A DNA stretch of 64,000 nt from Cynocephalus volans (taxonomy: Eukaryota; Chordata; Mammalia; Dermoptera; Cynocephalidae): NCBI RefSeq assembly GCF_027409185.1, contig NC_084468.1, positions 47,679,001 through 47,743,000 of the forward strand, in the 5' to 3' direction. The notes beneath the pieces are model-generated. The model searched no databases. It was not told the DNA's origin and saw only the letters and a list, made by a program, of their open reading frames with translations. Of the stretch, positions 35,146 through 47,290 are shown in pieces. The position numbers and the translations under genes are program-made. Position 1 is the first letter of the stretch. Each line of letters opens with the position of its first letter.

Positions 35146-36272
35146 GAACTCAAACAACTTAACAACAGTAAGAAAACCCAAGTAATTTGATTCAAAAATG
35201 GGCAAAGGAGCTGAATAGGCTTTTTTTTTTTTTTTAAAGACGACCGGTAAGGGGATCTCAACCCTTGGTTTGGTGTTGTCTGCACCACGCTCAGCCAGTG
35301 AGCGGACCGGCCATCCCTATATGGGATCCAAACCCATGGCCTTGGTGTTATCAGCACCACACTCTCCCAAGTGAGCCACGGGCCGGCCCTTGAATAGGCA
35401 TTTCTCAAAGGAAGATATACAAATGGCCAACAGACACATGAAAAAATGCCCAACATCACTCAGCATCAAGGAAATGAAAATCAAAACCACACTGAGATAT
35501 CATCGCACCCAGTTAGGCTATTATCAAAAAGACAGAGAATAACAAATGCTGGGGGGGATGTGGAGAAAGGGGAACTCTTCTACACTGTTGATGGGACTGT
35601 ACATTAGTGCAGCCATTATGGAAAATAGTATGGAGGTTCCTCAAACAACTACAGATAGAACTGCCATATGATCCAGCAATCTCACTGCTGGATATGTACC
35701 CAAAAGAATGGAAATCATCATGTCAAAAGGACATCTGCACTGCCATGTTCATTGCAGCTCTATTTATAATAGCCAAGAGTTAGAGCCAACCTAAATGTCC
35801 ATCGACAGATGACTGGATAAGGAAAATGTGGAATATTTACAAAATGGAATAGTACTTTGCCATAAAAAGAATGAAATTCTGCCATTTGCAGCAACACAGA
35901 TGAACTTAGGGAAAACTGTTAAGTGAAATAAGCCAGGCACAGAAAGAGAAATACCATATGTACTTACTCATAAGTGGGAGCTAAAAAAAAAAACTGAATA
36001 AAGAAAGAAAGAAAAAAGATACAACAATCACAATAATAAGTTGAAATTTCAAAAGGAGAGAACAGAACTGAGGCCACCAAAGGTGGGAAAGGGGGAGGGG
36101 GAGGGAGAGTTAGCAAGAAATTGGTAAAGGGCCACAAAAAATGATTACATTGTGTAATGTGGAATATACAAATTATCCTGATTTGAGCATCACATATTGC
36201 ACATGGGTATTGATATTCAGCACTGCACCCCACAGATATGTACAATCAATTAAACTTCAATAAAAAAAATAG
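35146..36272 (+). mobile_element. L1 3' end, lineage-recent, split by a CYN SINE
   Basis: ORF2 C-terminal sequence (AACTGCCATATGATCCAGCA, GATGACTGGATAAGGAAAAT) plus 3' UTR with a polypurine tract near 36085-36110 and the end CAATTAAACTTCAATAAAA. The SINE at 35221-35390 interrupts it. It is closely similar to the L1 at 56174-56938, which implies the same active subfamily. It is 5' truncated and has no complete ORF. Confidence 0.85.
35221..35390 (-). mobile_element. CYN SINE dimer (subfamily A) inside an L1
   Basis: Minus-strand dimer with T15 tail (35221-35235), AAAGACGACCGGTAAGGGG and GGGCCGGCC at its head. A perfect target duplication TGAATAGGC (35212-35220, 35391-35399) shows insertion into the L1 after the L1 was in place. 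Confidence 0.88.
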
Positions 36273-36679
36273 AACCTTCTAAAGTAAAAATTCCGTATAT
36301 GTTGTCCTTGGGTGGAACTTCTCAAGACTGACAAGCGTGGAGGGATGCCATCATAAGCATGTTTTCTCATCAGGCACTTCTACATTGTGCATTGGTTTGA
36401 ATTTTGCTGGTATTTTCACTAAAGCAATGATTTCTCTGCTTATTTCTCACCACCACTCCCCAATTTCTCCTTTCTTCTCATTTATTAATGAAGAGGTATT
36501 AATAGAACAGAAGATGAGTAGTGAGGAAGTTGATAATAAGCAGGAACAAGTACTCTATGAGTTAGTGAGTAAATTTTTCAAGGTTACCTTGGCCTTTGAG
36601 AATAATGGCCAAATTGAAATTATTTTGAAATAATTTGCTCAAGGGCCTGTCTTCCGCAGTAAATTATATGCTGTCCTAT

Positions 36680-36785
36680 AGAGGATGTGTCATCTCTTAT
36701 ACATTTACATGTCCACAGCATTCATCAGGAGTGTCTGGCATTTAATAGGTGCTTATTAGATGTCTGTTGAACTGAACTTAACCAA
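36680..36785 (+). mobile_element. L2 3' tail
   Basis: GTGTCTGGCATTTAATAGGT, GCTTATTAGATGTCTGTTGA and ACTGAAC are the L2 3' terminus. Confidence 0.5.
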
Positions 36786-36964
36786 TGGTATTTGGCATGA
36801 CTTGATTTAGGACATAACTTAGGAAGAGGCTGCTCTGTGTTTTCAACAACCAGGACAAGCCAAAACATAAAACTGGAAAAAAATAACTTTCTAGCCTTTT
36901 AATATCTTTCCAACCTCAGTGCCTCAAACAACATGGAGTTGATTCCTATTATTAAATCACATAC

Positions 36965-37280
36965 AGAAATTTACCCATGTTATTATAATAGCAATAACAT
37001 ATTTATTGAGTAATTACTATGTGCCAGGCACTGTCCTAAATAACATAGATACATTAATTTGCTTAATCATCAGAGGAACACCATCACTATGTGATAGGCA
37101 CTCTTATTATCTTCATTCTACACATGAGGAAACTGATATAGATGGAAACTTATATACCTTTCCCAAGGAGGTATAAGTAACTTTCTCAAAATCACAAATC
37201 TAGTATGTGATAGAGTGGGGATTCAAACCCAGAAAGTCTAGCTCCTGCATCCACATTCTTCACCACTACATCGTATTTCC
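36965..37280 (-). mobile_element. MIR / L2-tail related repeat, antisense
   Basis: TTACTATGTGCCAGGCACTG, ACACATGAGGAAACTGATAT and GGGGATTCAAACCCAGAAAG follow a reversed MIR, with an upstream tail common to MIR and L2. Confidence 0.65.
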
Positions 37281-38847
37281 TGTTTCTACTGAGTAGCTAT
37301 GGAGACAAAGGATCCTTGAAGGGTGGTTGTGGTAAAAGGGACAGTAGAGTTGGGTGGTGCCATGAGGGACAGGAGAGAGGCACTGCCCTGTGTCTGCCCT
37401 GTTGGGTGGGCCATCTGGGAGCAGCACTTCATCCCTGTGGCATGCTTCTCAACTTGGGTGAGCAGACATGGCTCTGACCCAGCCAAATGGATTAGCCAGT
37501 GGTTTCAGTTAATACCAGGAGCACCACCAGCCAGACTGGCTTTTCTTCCCCACATGCTCTTCTCTAACTGGCACAGACATAAATGAAAGATGACATGATG
37601 AGAATAATACAGCATACAAATCGGAAAAAGTTACAGCACCTGACAGAATGGAATGGAAAGGTTGTCTTCATCCAGAATACTGGAGCTTAGTGACTGCTGC
37701 TGCCACTTAATCCCTAGATGTACAGAGTTTCGTTGAATTGACTAAAGAGCCTCCCAAAACTGTGGTTGAAACAAGCATCTCAATGGTCCAGACTTTCTAT
37801 ACCCACTTACAGAAAGTAGGAAGATATTATGAAAAGCTATTGGAGGGGAGGGTGGATGTGAATGAGGTTCAGCAGTGAACTGATCATTAGTCAACCCTGG
37901 ACAAAAAATTCTTTGCATACACACTGAATTCTTTTCATTGATAGCCCAGTTGTGTTGTGATCCTATATGCAGAAACATGGGAAATGGTGAAAGACAGTAA
38001 TAAAACCTTAGGCCTCTCCTTTGAGCGGGCTGTGAAGTCAGTGGAGCATTTAGCCTACCGTCTTAAAAATACATGGGCAAAGGAAAGTGGGCGATGCCAT
38101 TTCCATAATCTCCTTACGGGAGATCTCCATTTTGTAACAGTCTGCTTTTCTAAAGGTCTACCTCTACATAATGAACTTAAAAAAAGTTTTATCTAGAAAG
38201 AACATTATAAATGGTAGATAGAATCCCAGGCTAACCCACAAAAAGGGGTGTAACTAAAATGCTATCTACTTGTAATTGAAAAAAAAAAGTAGAAAATAAT
38301 CGTGGTGAAATATCCTAGTTAAATTTACCAAGAAATCATTTCTTTATTTTGAAAGCAATTTCTTAAGAAAAAGAAGTTGTAATTAAAATCCGGCTCAGGG
38401 ACATGAGGTTTTGATGCAGATACTGAAGGGGCTTTCAGGGGACTTCTGAAAATTTAGAGGCTTATAGCACAACTCCGACGAATCCCAAGTATCCAGAATA
38501 GTCTTAACACATTGTTAGGTCCTCAGTGAATACTTATTAAATTCACATTGATCAAACTTTATTTTCACTTCGAGTAGTATGACTCCTTTATCTTGATATA
38601 AAAGCGTAATAATTGAAGCTGTACTTGTGTCATAGATGAAATAAAGAAAGGGCAAGAGGGAGAAAGAACGGGAATGTTTACTGTTGATGTGAGAAATAGG
38701 TTGCCTGAGATATGATTAATAATGTTGTTAACTGTGAACAATAAATACAAAGCCAGAGTTACTTTGCATTTTTTCCTTATCCTTCTACCCAAGGCACCAG
38801 AAAGAAGGGGAAAGGAAAGACGTTGTGTTTCACGTTCCCTGAGGCAG

Positions 38848-38864
38848 CCACCAGGTGGCGCTGT
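38848..38864 (+). promoter_or_regulatory. Near-consensus CTCF binding motif
   Basis: CCACCAGGTGGCGCTGT matches the CTCF core CCASYAGRKGGCRS at every position. It lies in unique sequence in the proposed 5' intron of HOPX, between the CpG island and the distal promoter candidate, and reads forward on the plus strand. Occupancy is inferred. Confidence 0.65.
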
Positions 38865-39041
38865 CAGACAAGAACAGTTTAGTTGCTGGCCAGAGCTCCT
38901 GGCCGCTGTGAAGACAAAAGCAGAAACAAGGTGCTTTTGAGTATATATCATAAGTTACAGAGGGGATGTTTGTACATCTGTGATGGATAAGCTATATGTA
39001 GGGGATTCATTTTAGATCCTCCTTAATGAATGAAAATATTA

Positions 39042-39250
39042 AACTGGTATGGAGCAATGGATAGAGCACTGGTCAAGGGGTCAGAGCTGGATTTCCATTT
39101 TAACTCCTCCACTTAATCGTCCCTCGACCTTAGCTGCGTCCGTATTTAACTTATTTGAAACTTAGTTCTCTTCTCTGTAAAATGTGGCTAAAAACTTCCT
39201 TCCTTGCCTATTTACTCCAGTTGTGATCCAGTGAGATTATGCTCATGAAA
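39042..39250 (+). mobile_element. MIR SINE
   Basis: TGGATAGAGCACTGGTCAAG, GGGTCAGAGCTGGATTTCC and TCTTCTCTGTAAAATGTGG follow the MIR layout. Confidence 0.55.
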
Positions 39251-41399
39251 CAACTAAGAAAAGTGTAAAATGACATATACACTTCCAGAAGTGTTATAAT
39301 TATTTCTTAATCCAAAAAAATGAAGGTGCTGGGCTAGATGACTTCTGAGACCATTTCTCCTCTAAAATTCTGACCATCAGAATGGACTGGGCTTTAAATG
39401 ATCATGGCCTACCTCATCAAAAATTTACTGATGTCATTGCCATGAGAAAGCGGAGTACAGAGATCTATTCTGGGTTCTGTCCCTGATTTGCCAAACACTG
39501 TATGCTTAGTTTCTACTTCAAAGGATACCTGAAGAGCCCGTGAAACATTTTGAACCAAGGTGCTTTTTAATATTCAGCCTGTCTGTTAAATTAATGGGAC
39601 TGTATAATTTGTCATCCAACCTGGAACATGTAAGAGTAAAAGCGGTGCTATTAATAATTACATCAGTACAACAGACATTCATCAGAAGCCTCCCCGGCAT
39701 CTCTGGACATCTGGTTTCTTCATCATATACAAAATGTTAAATTTCTCAGGTTTGGGATAGTAAAAATACTGCTGTTGAACTTAGGCATCTCTACTGCTGT
39801 TATGGATTAGCGAGATGCAGGTCTGTTAGGATCTTAGTGAACAGAACAACATATATTTAACCACAGTAATAAATAGGAGGTTGTTTTTTACTCTTAAGAA
39901 AGCATACTGTTGCAGCTCTGTGGTTAAAGGTAAGAGGAAGCACTACAGCTTCAAATTTTTTGACCTATCATTTTTTATTGTGGTTTGACATAGGGTAGAA
40001 ATTTGCCTAGTAGGATGAATAATGCTTGGGCCTCTGCCCGCTTTGGGTATTGTTAGTATGGTGTGCTAATGCTTAGTAAGTGTGAATATCCATTACAACT
40101 CAGAGTTCAGTCCTATGATCAAATATAAACAGAGGAACAAAAATGGTTTGTTCTAGAGATTTCTCTGGGGCACAGCCATGTGTTAAGGGCTTCACAAACT
40201 AAATAATACAGCGGGGGTCAGATTTGTGAAGTAAACTGAATTGTCAGATCTCATCTTCAAAAATGTCTGATGCCCTAATACTCCAACAAATTAGACAAAT
40301 ATATTTCTGCTGTGTGGGAAACAATATTAATATTTTCTGAAGAGAATCATTAAACCTGAAGAGAAATTTGTATTACTAAGTTTGGAAACAAATAACAAAA
40401 TGATCAATGTTCTAAATAGTTTGTGAAGAGGAAAAATGGCCAAAATAAGCCAAAACGACAGCTAATAAATATTCTTCTTATGTTTTGGAGTATGTTATTA
40501 ATTTTTGGTTGTGCATTTAAATTACTAGTTATGTTTTGCTTAGGAGAACATTAATGATATTGATTAGATCAATAGACTGTGGGGTAGGGAGATGTATTTG
40601 TTGCATGGAAGAGGAGGGGTGATCAAAAACTTAAATGATGGTAGAAATCAGTCTGGTGTTTTAAAAAATATATAATACAGATAATCCACACACAGATAAT
40701 TGAGAATCAAGTAGATAAATTTGCCATATTGCTCTGTAGCCATCCAATCACTTTAGAATGTTAAAGAATTGGAATTTCTTTTTGAAAATGTACTCACTCC
40801 CAGTGCCTAACTCTGAAAGAGGCTTTTCATTTGTAATTCTGGAGATGTGACATCATGACTGATTAAAATATATATATGCTGGGTTCTACAATATTTTTGC
40901 CCGAGCCCAAATTACACAGTAAGATACAGTAGTTAGGGACCGAGTGGAATTGCTCATGCATGATCAGTAGATGTCTAGGCCACACAGTTATATGCCTTTC
41001 CTTAGGCCATTGTACCTCTCCTATTGCCATCAGGCATAAGTTCCTCAGATTGTCTGTGCATTTTGAAAAGTCCAGGAAAGAGTCTTTGAGAGAATGGAAT
41101 GATCTCTTTGCACAAACATACTTTAATCGATTATTATTTTTTATGGTCCAGTTGTCATTCTTATTTTATAACTACAATTAGGTAATGGATATAATAACAC
41201 ACAGCTGGTACTTTGTAGAGCTCCAAATTATGCTAAAGTCCAACCGCCCATGCTTCTTGTTGCCAAGCTACTCAGTGATAGGACCTTATTTTTTCCCCAG
41301 CTGAGTTGTTTTTATGAACAGGTGTCCAGCTAATGGGACAAACAGGGTGTGCAGCTTTCGTTAGACTATTAACATCATGAAATAATTGAAGAGGAGAGA

Positions 41400-41620
41400 T
41401 ACACTAGAAATTCCAGCTCAGGGTATAGCTCGGAAGCTATAGCAGATCACTTCTTTGAGCCTCAGACACAATGTTGCAGAAAGAGACTGGATGAACTCTC
41501 CTTCCAGCTCTATCACTTATTCTCCAAGTGACTTTGAATAACTCACTTAATTGCTTTGAACCTCCATTTCTTCATCTACCATTGAAGCTATCATCCTATC
41601 CCATCTATCACACAGCATCA
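41400..41620 (+). mobile_element. MIR fragment
   Basis: AAGTGACTTTGAATAACTCA, CTTAATTGCTTTGAACCTCC and ATTTCTTCATCTACCATTG match the MIR core. Confidence 0.5.
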
Positions 41621-43689
41621 TTGCCTACAACACTGAATCCTAATTCAATGAGATGGATTATGTTTATGAATGGCACTATAAATTATAAACACTATATAAA
41701 TACAAGGTACCATTAACACAGCTTTCCCAGTGACTCAGGATACAATGTTGGGCAACTGAATGACTTCAGGTTTTGCAATCATTAAAATGGCAAAACATTA
41801 AAGAAATTCCACTCACTCTCACGAGTAATAAGATTTCTTAGAACATTTCATTTGTTTAGTCTGGGTAATCAATGATCAATATGGAGAAATGAAATGCTTC
41901 TAGAATTGATTAGCCCAAGTTCAAGAAAATAACATTGAGAAGGGGAGATCACTAAAGATCATGCTCTTTAAGTTCCAGAAAAGTATTTCAGTCACTCAAT
42001 CTCTTACTAATGTACTGAGGAACCTAGAGAAGCTTCTAAATGTTTGAAATACTGGATCATAACTTGTGATATCATGTCTCCATTTATCATGAACAGTTCA
42101 ATATTCCATATTGCTTAAAGAAAACATAGGCATCTAGCCTACCCCTTTCCCCTCCCCTGTCTCCCACCAACCAGATCTAGAGGGTGGAGCACACGTATGA
42201 GTATATTCATCACAGCATTATTAGTGAGAACTGAAGGCAGGAGAGAAGTCCAACACTGGGGGATTCGATAAGTAGAAGGTGCATATAAATAACAGAATAC
42301 TAATAAGCAATTAGAAATAATGCATTAGAAATATCATAAGCAACATATATAGATCTTCAAAATACAGCATTGAGTTAAAAGAAAGAGAAAAAAGGAAGGT
42401 GGGAGAGCAGGAGAAATAGGAGACATAAAACCTAAGAGAGGGTCTTGTGTATACCATAAAGGACTCAACATAAGGCTGGGGGGCAGGGGGCGAAAGATGT
42501 TAAAAATTAAAAGACAGATGGACTGCCTATCTTTCAGAGCTTGCCTGTATGGTCTGTACAATGGATTTTTTGCATAATGAGGGAATACCTCATGTCTCAC
42601 CTAGTGTCCTTTGTGCTGTGGCACATGCCAATCCCTGGATGTGGTTTTTTCCCTCAAAAGACAAGGTGAATAGCTGGTGGTTGACCTCCACGACCACCCT
42701 CCGTGCTCTTCGCCACCATCATTAAGTGGCTTTTTAGCCTTCTGTTGTCCAAGCTGAGTAACATCAGGTGTTTTGCTGCTCCTTGTAGATCTGATTTTAC
42801 AACTGTTTAGTCATCTAGGAGCTCTGTTGAGCTAGTTCCAAGGACTCTCCTCCCTTTTAAACTGTGGAACTCTGGACCGGTCACAGTGAGCTAAGAATGA
42901 AAGTGGGGGTGGCCTCCTGCTTTCGTCACTCCTGCTTTACAAACTCCAGCTCTAGCCATCTCCAAAGGATGCTATTCTACTTCCCAGCAAGAGTGTGAAG
43001 AGCCCATAATAAATGATAGATACTTCCAGCGTTAGTTATTAAAATTTTTTATAAAAAACAGATTTCATTCCTAGGGCAGTAGACTAGAAATTTGGAAAGG
43101 GCAGATGGCATATAAGGGCTAAGGAAGATTGTTTATGTACATTTCCTAAGGGAGAAGCACACAGGAAGGAAATGAAAATATATCAACAAAGGCCAGACTA
43201 TCTAAGCAGATCTGTCCCAACCTTAAGAATTCCAGGAAATTTCTATCATGATCCCTCTAGATCTAATGACTGGAATGACTGCTATTAGTTTCCTGCCCAG
43301 TATACATGAAAAGATTAGAACTGATCAATGTCTGCTTTAGGTTTTTCTGTTTTGCTTTGTTTTGAACATCCAAGGGCAGAATAGCTCATTTGTGAAAGAT
43401 CTGGCAGGCTTTTCATGTTTGGCCACATTTTATCAAAACCACTGGAAGCAAATTACAAGAAATTATGTGGGGATGGATAAAAATTAACTTCTCTACTTTT
43501 GAAAGAGCTTCTATTGTTACCCAGACAAGGCCATGAGCTAATACAAGCCTGAAGCAAATATCAGAGTAACTTGACCTTGTCATGAACAATTCCTTGAAAC
43601 GTGAACATTTATACTGAACTTGTTTTTGTTGAGCCAACACAAAAACCCCAGTCCTCAGTCCGGGCAGTATGGGTGCAACGCTTCTCACA

Positions 43690-43830
43690 GAGAACCCAAG
43701 TCACAGGGGGAGTAAATGACTTGGTGCATAGGCCAGAGTGAGGTGTGGGGAGGCCTGGGTTCAACTCACTATAGGATTCCAGGCAAGTCACTTCATTCTC
43801 TTGTACCTCCATGAACTGTATTCATAGGTG
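43690..43830 (+). mobile_element. MIR fragment
   Basis: GGAGGCCTGGGTTCAACTCA, then CCAGGCAAGTCACTTCATTC and TCTTGTACCTCCATGAACTG follow MIR. Confidence 0.5.
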
Positions 43831-44914
43831 ATCATACAGTTTATTGCTCTATTTTTTGAAGTATTTTTGAGAGTGAAAGGGGGTGCTCTGAAGAATCCCA
43901 CTGGGACAGCTAATCTTTCAGGTTCCTTCCTGCTTTAAAATTCTGTAACAATGAGAAAATAGGACCCAGGTTCCTACCACCACAACCGTATTCTGCTCTC
44001 CAGACTTAGCTGTCTTCTGCTAGGACTTGTCTACACTGGAGTTCTGTGGAGAACTGTTCAGCATATTGCTAAAAGATAGATGTAGGCACTTTTCCAGCAA
44101 ATAAAAAGGGTAGCCTAACCTGCGCCTGCTTGGTCATGCACTCACACACCCCAAATTCCAAACCCCTTGTGTGTTCAGAAGAAGCAGCACTGGAATGCTG
44201 AATCCACATCAGGGCCACAGAAAGGCAGGGTTTCCTGGTGAGCAGGGCCAGGAAGACAGCAGATGCATGCGCCCCCCTGTGTTAAGAAATATAAGCCTTC
44301 CATTTGCAGCACAGGCTTATTTGCATCCCTATCAAGCCTGTTCTCCACCGGCATGCCACAGGCAAACAGGCAGGATGGGTGTGGTCCAGGACAGACCACG
44401 AGCTGCCTCGGATTCTCTGGTGCTGGTTTTTAAATGGGGGGCTTAGAGCTTTGTAAATCACTCTGGACCACAGGCCACACTTCTGCCAACAAATTCATCG
44501 TTGCCTAGCCCTGTGTACCATCCCCATGTACTTGATGAGGAAGCCACCAGCAACATCCAAAAATTAATCTGGGTCAAGTCATCACATAGCCTTAAACGGT
44601 CCAAGTGTCCTTTGATCTAAGCCATTCTACACTGAGAGAACTTGGAAATAAAAGTGAAAGGGAAATGTTCAAAGAAAAGTCATCCAAGGAAGGAATTCTG
44701 TCATTTACACAAACCTATTTTATCAGCTGTGCAAACCTGTCACTTGTTTTCAAAAACATTTTTTTGGTGAAACTCTGGCAGGAAGAAGCATTTGATCTCC
44801 AAAGGCTGTTGCCCAATGCCAACAGCCTAATTCTTTCTCCAGAGCTGGAGTTCCAGGTATCCCAGAGGCTCAGGATGGAGCTCACCTTCAGCCTCCCCTC
44901 CCTGCTGCTGTTCG

Positions 44915-45030
44915 CACCAATGTGTCCCTCTGCATCCCCAGGTTCCTGCTGCCAGCACACTCTGCTTCCCTACACCAATGTGCCTCTCTGCAGCCCCAGG
45001 TTCCTGCTGCTGGTAGACTCTGCTTCCCTA
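44915..45030. repeat. Two-copy 58-bp tandem repeat
   Basis: CACCAATGTGTCCCTCTGCA... at 44915-44972 is followed head to tail by CACCAATGTGCCTCTCTGCA... at 44973-45030. Both copies share CCCCAGGTTCCTGCTGC and CTCTGCTTCCCTA. The 166-codon plus-strand ORF that crosses it (44605-45105) resembles no protein I know. Confidence 0.8.
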
Positions 45031-45866
45031 GGAGGGAGGTTGATTACATCTGGCCACGCCCCTCTTCAGAGGCAGGATGTGCCACATGCAGCTGCCACGT
45101 GCTGACAAGAGCTGCAGCAATCTCAGTTTTTTGAATGGAACAAAAGGGCTATCATGAGCCCAGAGCCACAGAGACTGGGGAGCCCTTGCCCTGGATTGCA
45201 GGATTGGGTCCCCAAGGATGGAGGCTCCTGGTCACTAAGACTAGCCAAGCTGCTCTGCCAGTGCCAGCCTTCTGCTCTGGAGAAGGACCCAGGTAATATT
45301 TTAAAAGCCCTATGAGCAGAATTTCTTGACATTCTCTCCACTGTAGTAACCTTAAGACGGCTCTCAATTTTTCAGAAAGGTGAATGAAAAGCAGCCACCT
45401 CCAATGAGGATGAATTTATTTAATAAAGAATGGACTAGTTCAGAAAAAGAAATCTATCAGGGCCTACAGCCTGTAGATAGTTGCCTACAGGATGTGGTTT
45501 CTACTGAAAACACACAAACTTGGTACAGTTTGCCCCAGCAAGTTTCTTGGAATTCTGACCAGTAGGGATTATACATTGTGCCTAAAACTTTGATTCTCCC
45601 AATTGCCCCATTTAAAGATTCAAATGTTAATTATATTTATATAACATTTCAAAGCCCTCCCAGATACATTATCTTGCTAGAACCTATTTAATATACGAGG
45701 GAGGGACATAACTCATTAAGCAATTATTGTCTATTAACATCAAAACTTTAATTAGTTTTCCAGAGATGGGTAAGCAAAGCCCTGGGAGAATGAGGACTTG
45801 GAAATGGCACATTTGGATTGGAGACGAGATGGGAAACCATCCCACACACGGCCAGCTGGCCAGAGA

Positions 45867-45884
45867 AGAGCCAGAGGGCGCTGT
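45867..45884 (+). promoter_or_regulatory. Possible second CTCF motif
   Basis: GAGCCAGAGGGCGCTGTGG contains the core AGAGGGCGC of the CTCF motif, but the CCA half is imperfect. It is in unique sequence and in the same orientation as the 38.85 kb site. Confidence 0.3.
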
Positions 45885-46524
45885 GGTCCCACGCCCATTC
45901 TGCACCCACACAGATGCTGAGGAGGAGGTGAGGGACCGACAAGAAGGACAGAAGTCACAAAATCACACTTTCATGCTTTTCCTCAGGGCTGACCTGGAAA
46001 TCCTAATTAAAAAACCCTGTAGTGCCAAATAGACTCATCCCAATGCTGAGAACTCATGCTATTTCCTGAACAGCTTGGCTGTCACCCAGAGCAGAGCTCC
46101 TGGTGGATCCGCTGAGATTCTTTTCAATAATTATAATCCTCTTGCTTATACCAGATATTATGTAGAGAACAAAAGGAAGCTTTAGTTTTGAAACATCCCT
46201 TCTCATGCGTTAGCACAATCCTTAAATAATGCACCTTTGAGGCCCTGAGTAATTCCTCCAGCTTGCCACCCTGGAGCATGACTGGGTTCCAAGAATTCTC
46301 TTGGAAGGCACTGAATACCTTATCCTAGCTAGAGCTGGAACTGTGCTTTTGAGGCCCCAAAAGCAGCCTCTTCTTCTTTCTCTGAGCTCCTGTTGCTGTA
46401 CTCCCTGGTCCTCCCAGCCTCACCCTGCACTGGGACTTGGTGGCTATGTGCCCAGGGGCTGTCGCTGTCTAATCTCTGGGACTTAGTGTCCTCACCTGTC
46501 AAGTGAAGGGTTTGGGTTTCACTG

Positions 46525-46680
46525 GTTCCCCCCCCCAGATGCACATTAGAGTCACCTGGGGAGCTTTAAAAACCAATGTCAGGGCTGTACCCCCAGGGAT
46601 TCCGACTTAATTGGTCTGGGTGAGGCCCGGTCACCAGGAGATTTTTTTGAAGTTCTCCAGGTCTGACAACCACTGGGTTA
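46525..46680 (+). mobile_element. MER5-type hAT remnant
   Basis: ACATTAGAGTCACCTGGGGA, GCTTTAAAAACC, GATTCCGACTTAATTGGTCT and TCTGACAACCACTGGG follow MER5A. Confidence 0.75.
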
Positions 46681-46779
46681 GATGATCTCTTGGGAACCCT
46701 CCCAGTTCTATAAAAGTCTATGATCCTGACTGCCTGGTCCCTGTGCTTTATTTATTGAATTTAATTTTTTCCAAAAATA

Positions 46780-46895
46780 CTCATCTTTTGTTTTCAGTAT
46801 GTTGCATAGGCTGATTTTTAAATTATATTAAAAATTAAAATATTGTTAAAATATGGTTAAAATAAAATATTGTTAAAATTGTTAAAATATTGTTT
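46780..46895. repeat. A/T-rich degenerate tandem repeat
   Basis: Repeated TTAAAATATTG / TTAAAATATGG units, imperfect, about 5 copies between 46829 and 46895. Confidence 0.6.
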
Positions 46896-47290
46896 GTTGG
46901 AGTATAATTGGCATAACATACTGCACATGTTTAAGGTGTACGATTTGATAAGTTTTCACATAGAAGGCTACTTCAAAAAGTTCATGAAAAAGTTGAATTA
47001 AAAGACAATAGAAATACTTCCGTGATCTTTCTGAAGACCCCTTGTATAAGAAATGGTCACCAGAGTCACAGTAGTGAACACATCCATCACCCCCAAAAGT
47101 TTTCTATTCCCCTTAACTCCCTCAACTCTCTTCTACCCTGCCCGCTTCCCCAAACAACCACATCTGCCTTTCTTTGCTATAGATTAGTTTGCATTTCCTG
47201 TCATTTTATGCAAGTAGCATTATACAGTACATGTTTTTTTCCCTGGCTTCTCTTAGTACAGTCCTGGACTTTAGACTTCAAGCTCTTTGA
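46890..47290 (-). mobile_element. Old L1 fragment, antisense, with a nested MITE
   Basis: GGAGTATAATTGGCATAACA, CACCAGAGTCACAGTAGTGA and ACATCCATCACCCCCAAAAG are antisense L1M cues. The short element at 46963-47044 breaks the match. Confidence 0.6.
46963..47044. mobile_element. Mariner-like MITE, 82 bp
   Basis: GGCTACTTCAAAAAGTTCAT at one end and the reverse complement of GATCTTTCTGAAGACCCC at the other form imperfect terminal inverted repeats. TA dinucleotides flank it (46961-46962, 47045-47046). It is small, non-coding and able to fold on itself. Confidence 0.6.

Larger units (their letters stand above)
39251..46524. other. Proposed HOPX 5' intron, sparse in repeats
   Basis: Apart from MIR pieces and the tandem repeat at 44.9 kb, I see no gene or recent element. 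A small perfect palindrome TATAGCT-CGGA-AGCTATA lies near 41424-41441. ORFs of up to 166 codons lack any family resemblance. Confidence 0.5.

Noticed and set aside
44605..45105. 166-codon plus-strand ORF, one of the longest in the window outside the CpG island
   Set aside because: No known domain, crosses a 58-bp tandem repeat, no splice or promoter context. Length alone is within chance for 64 kb.
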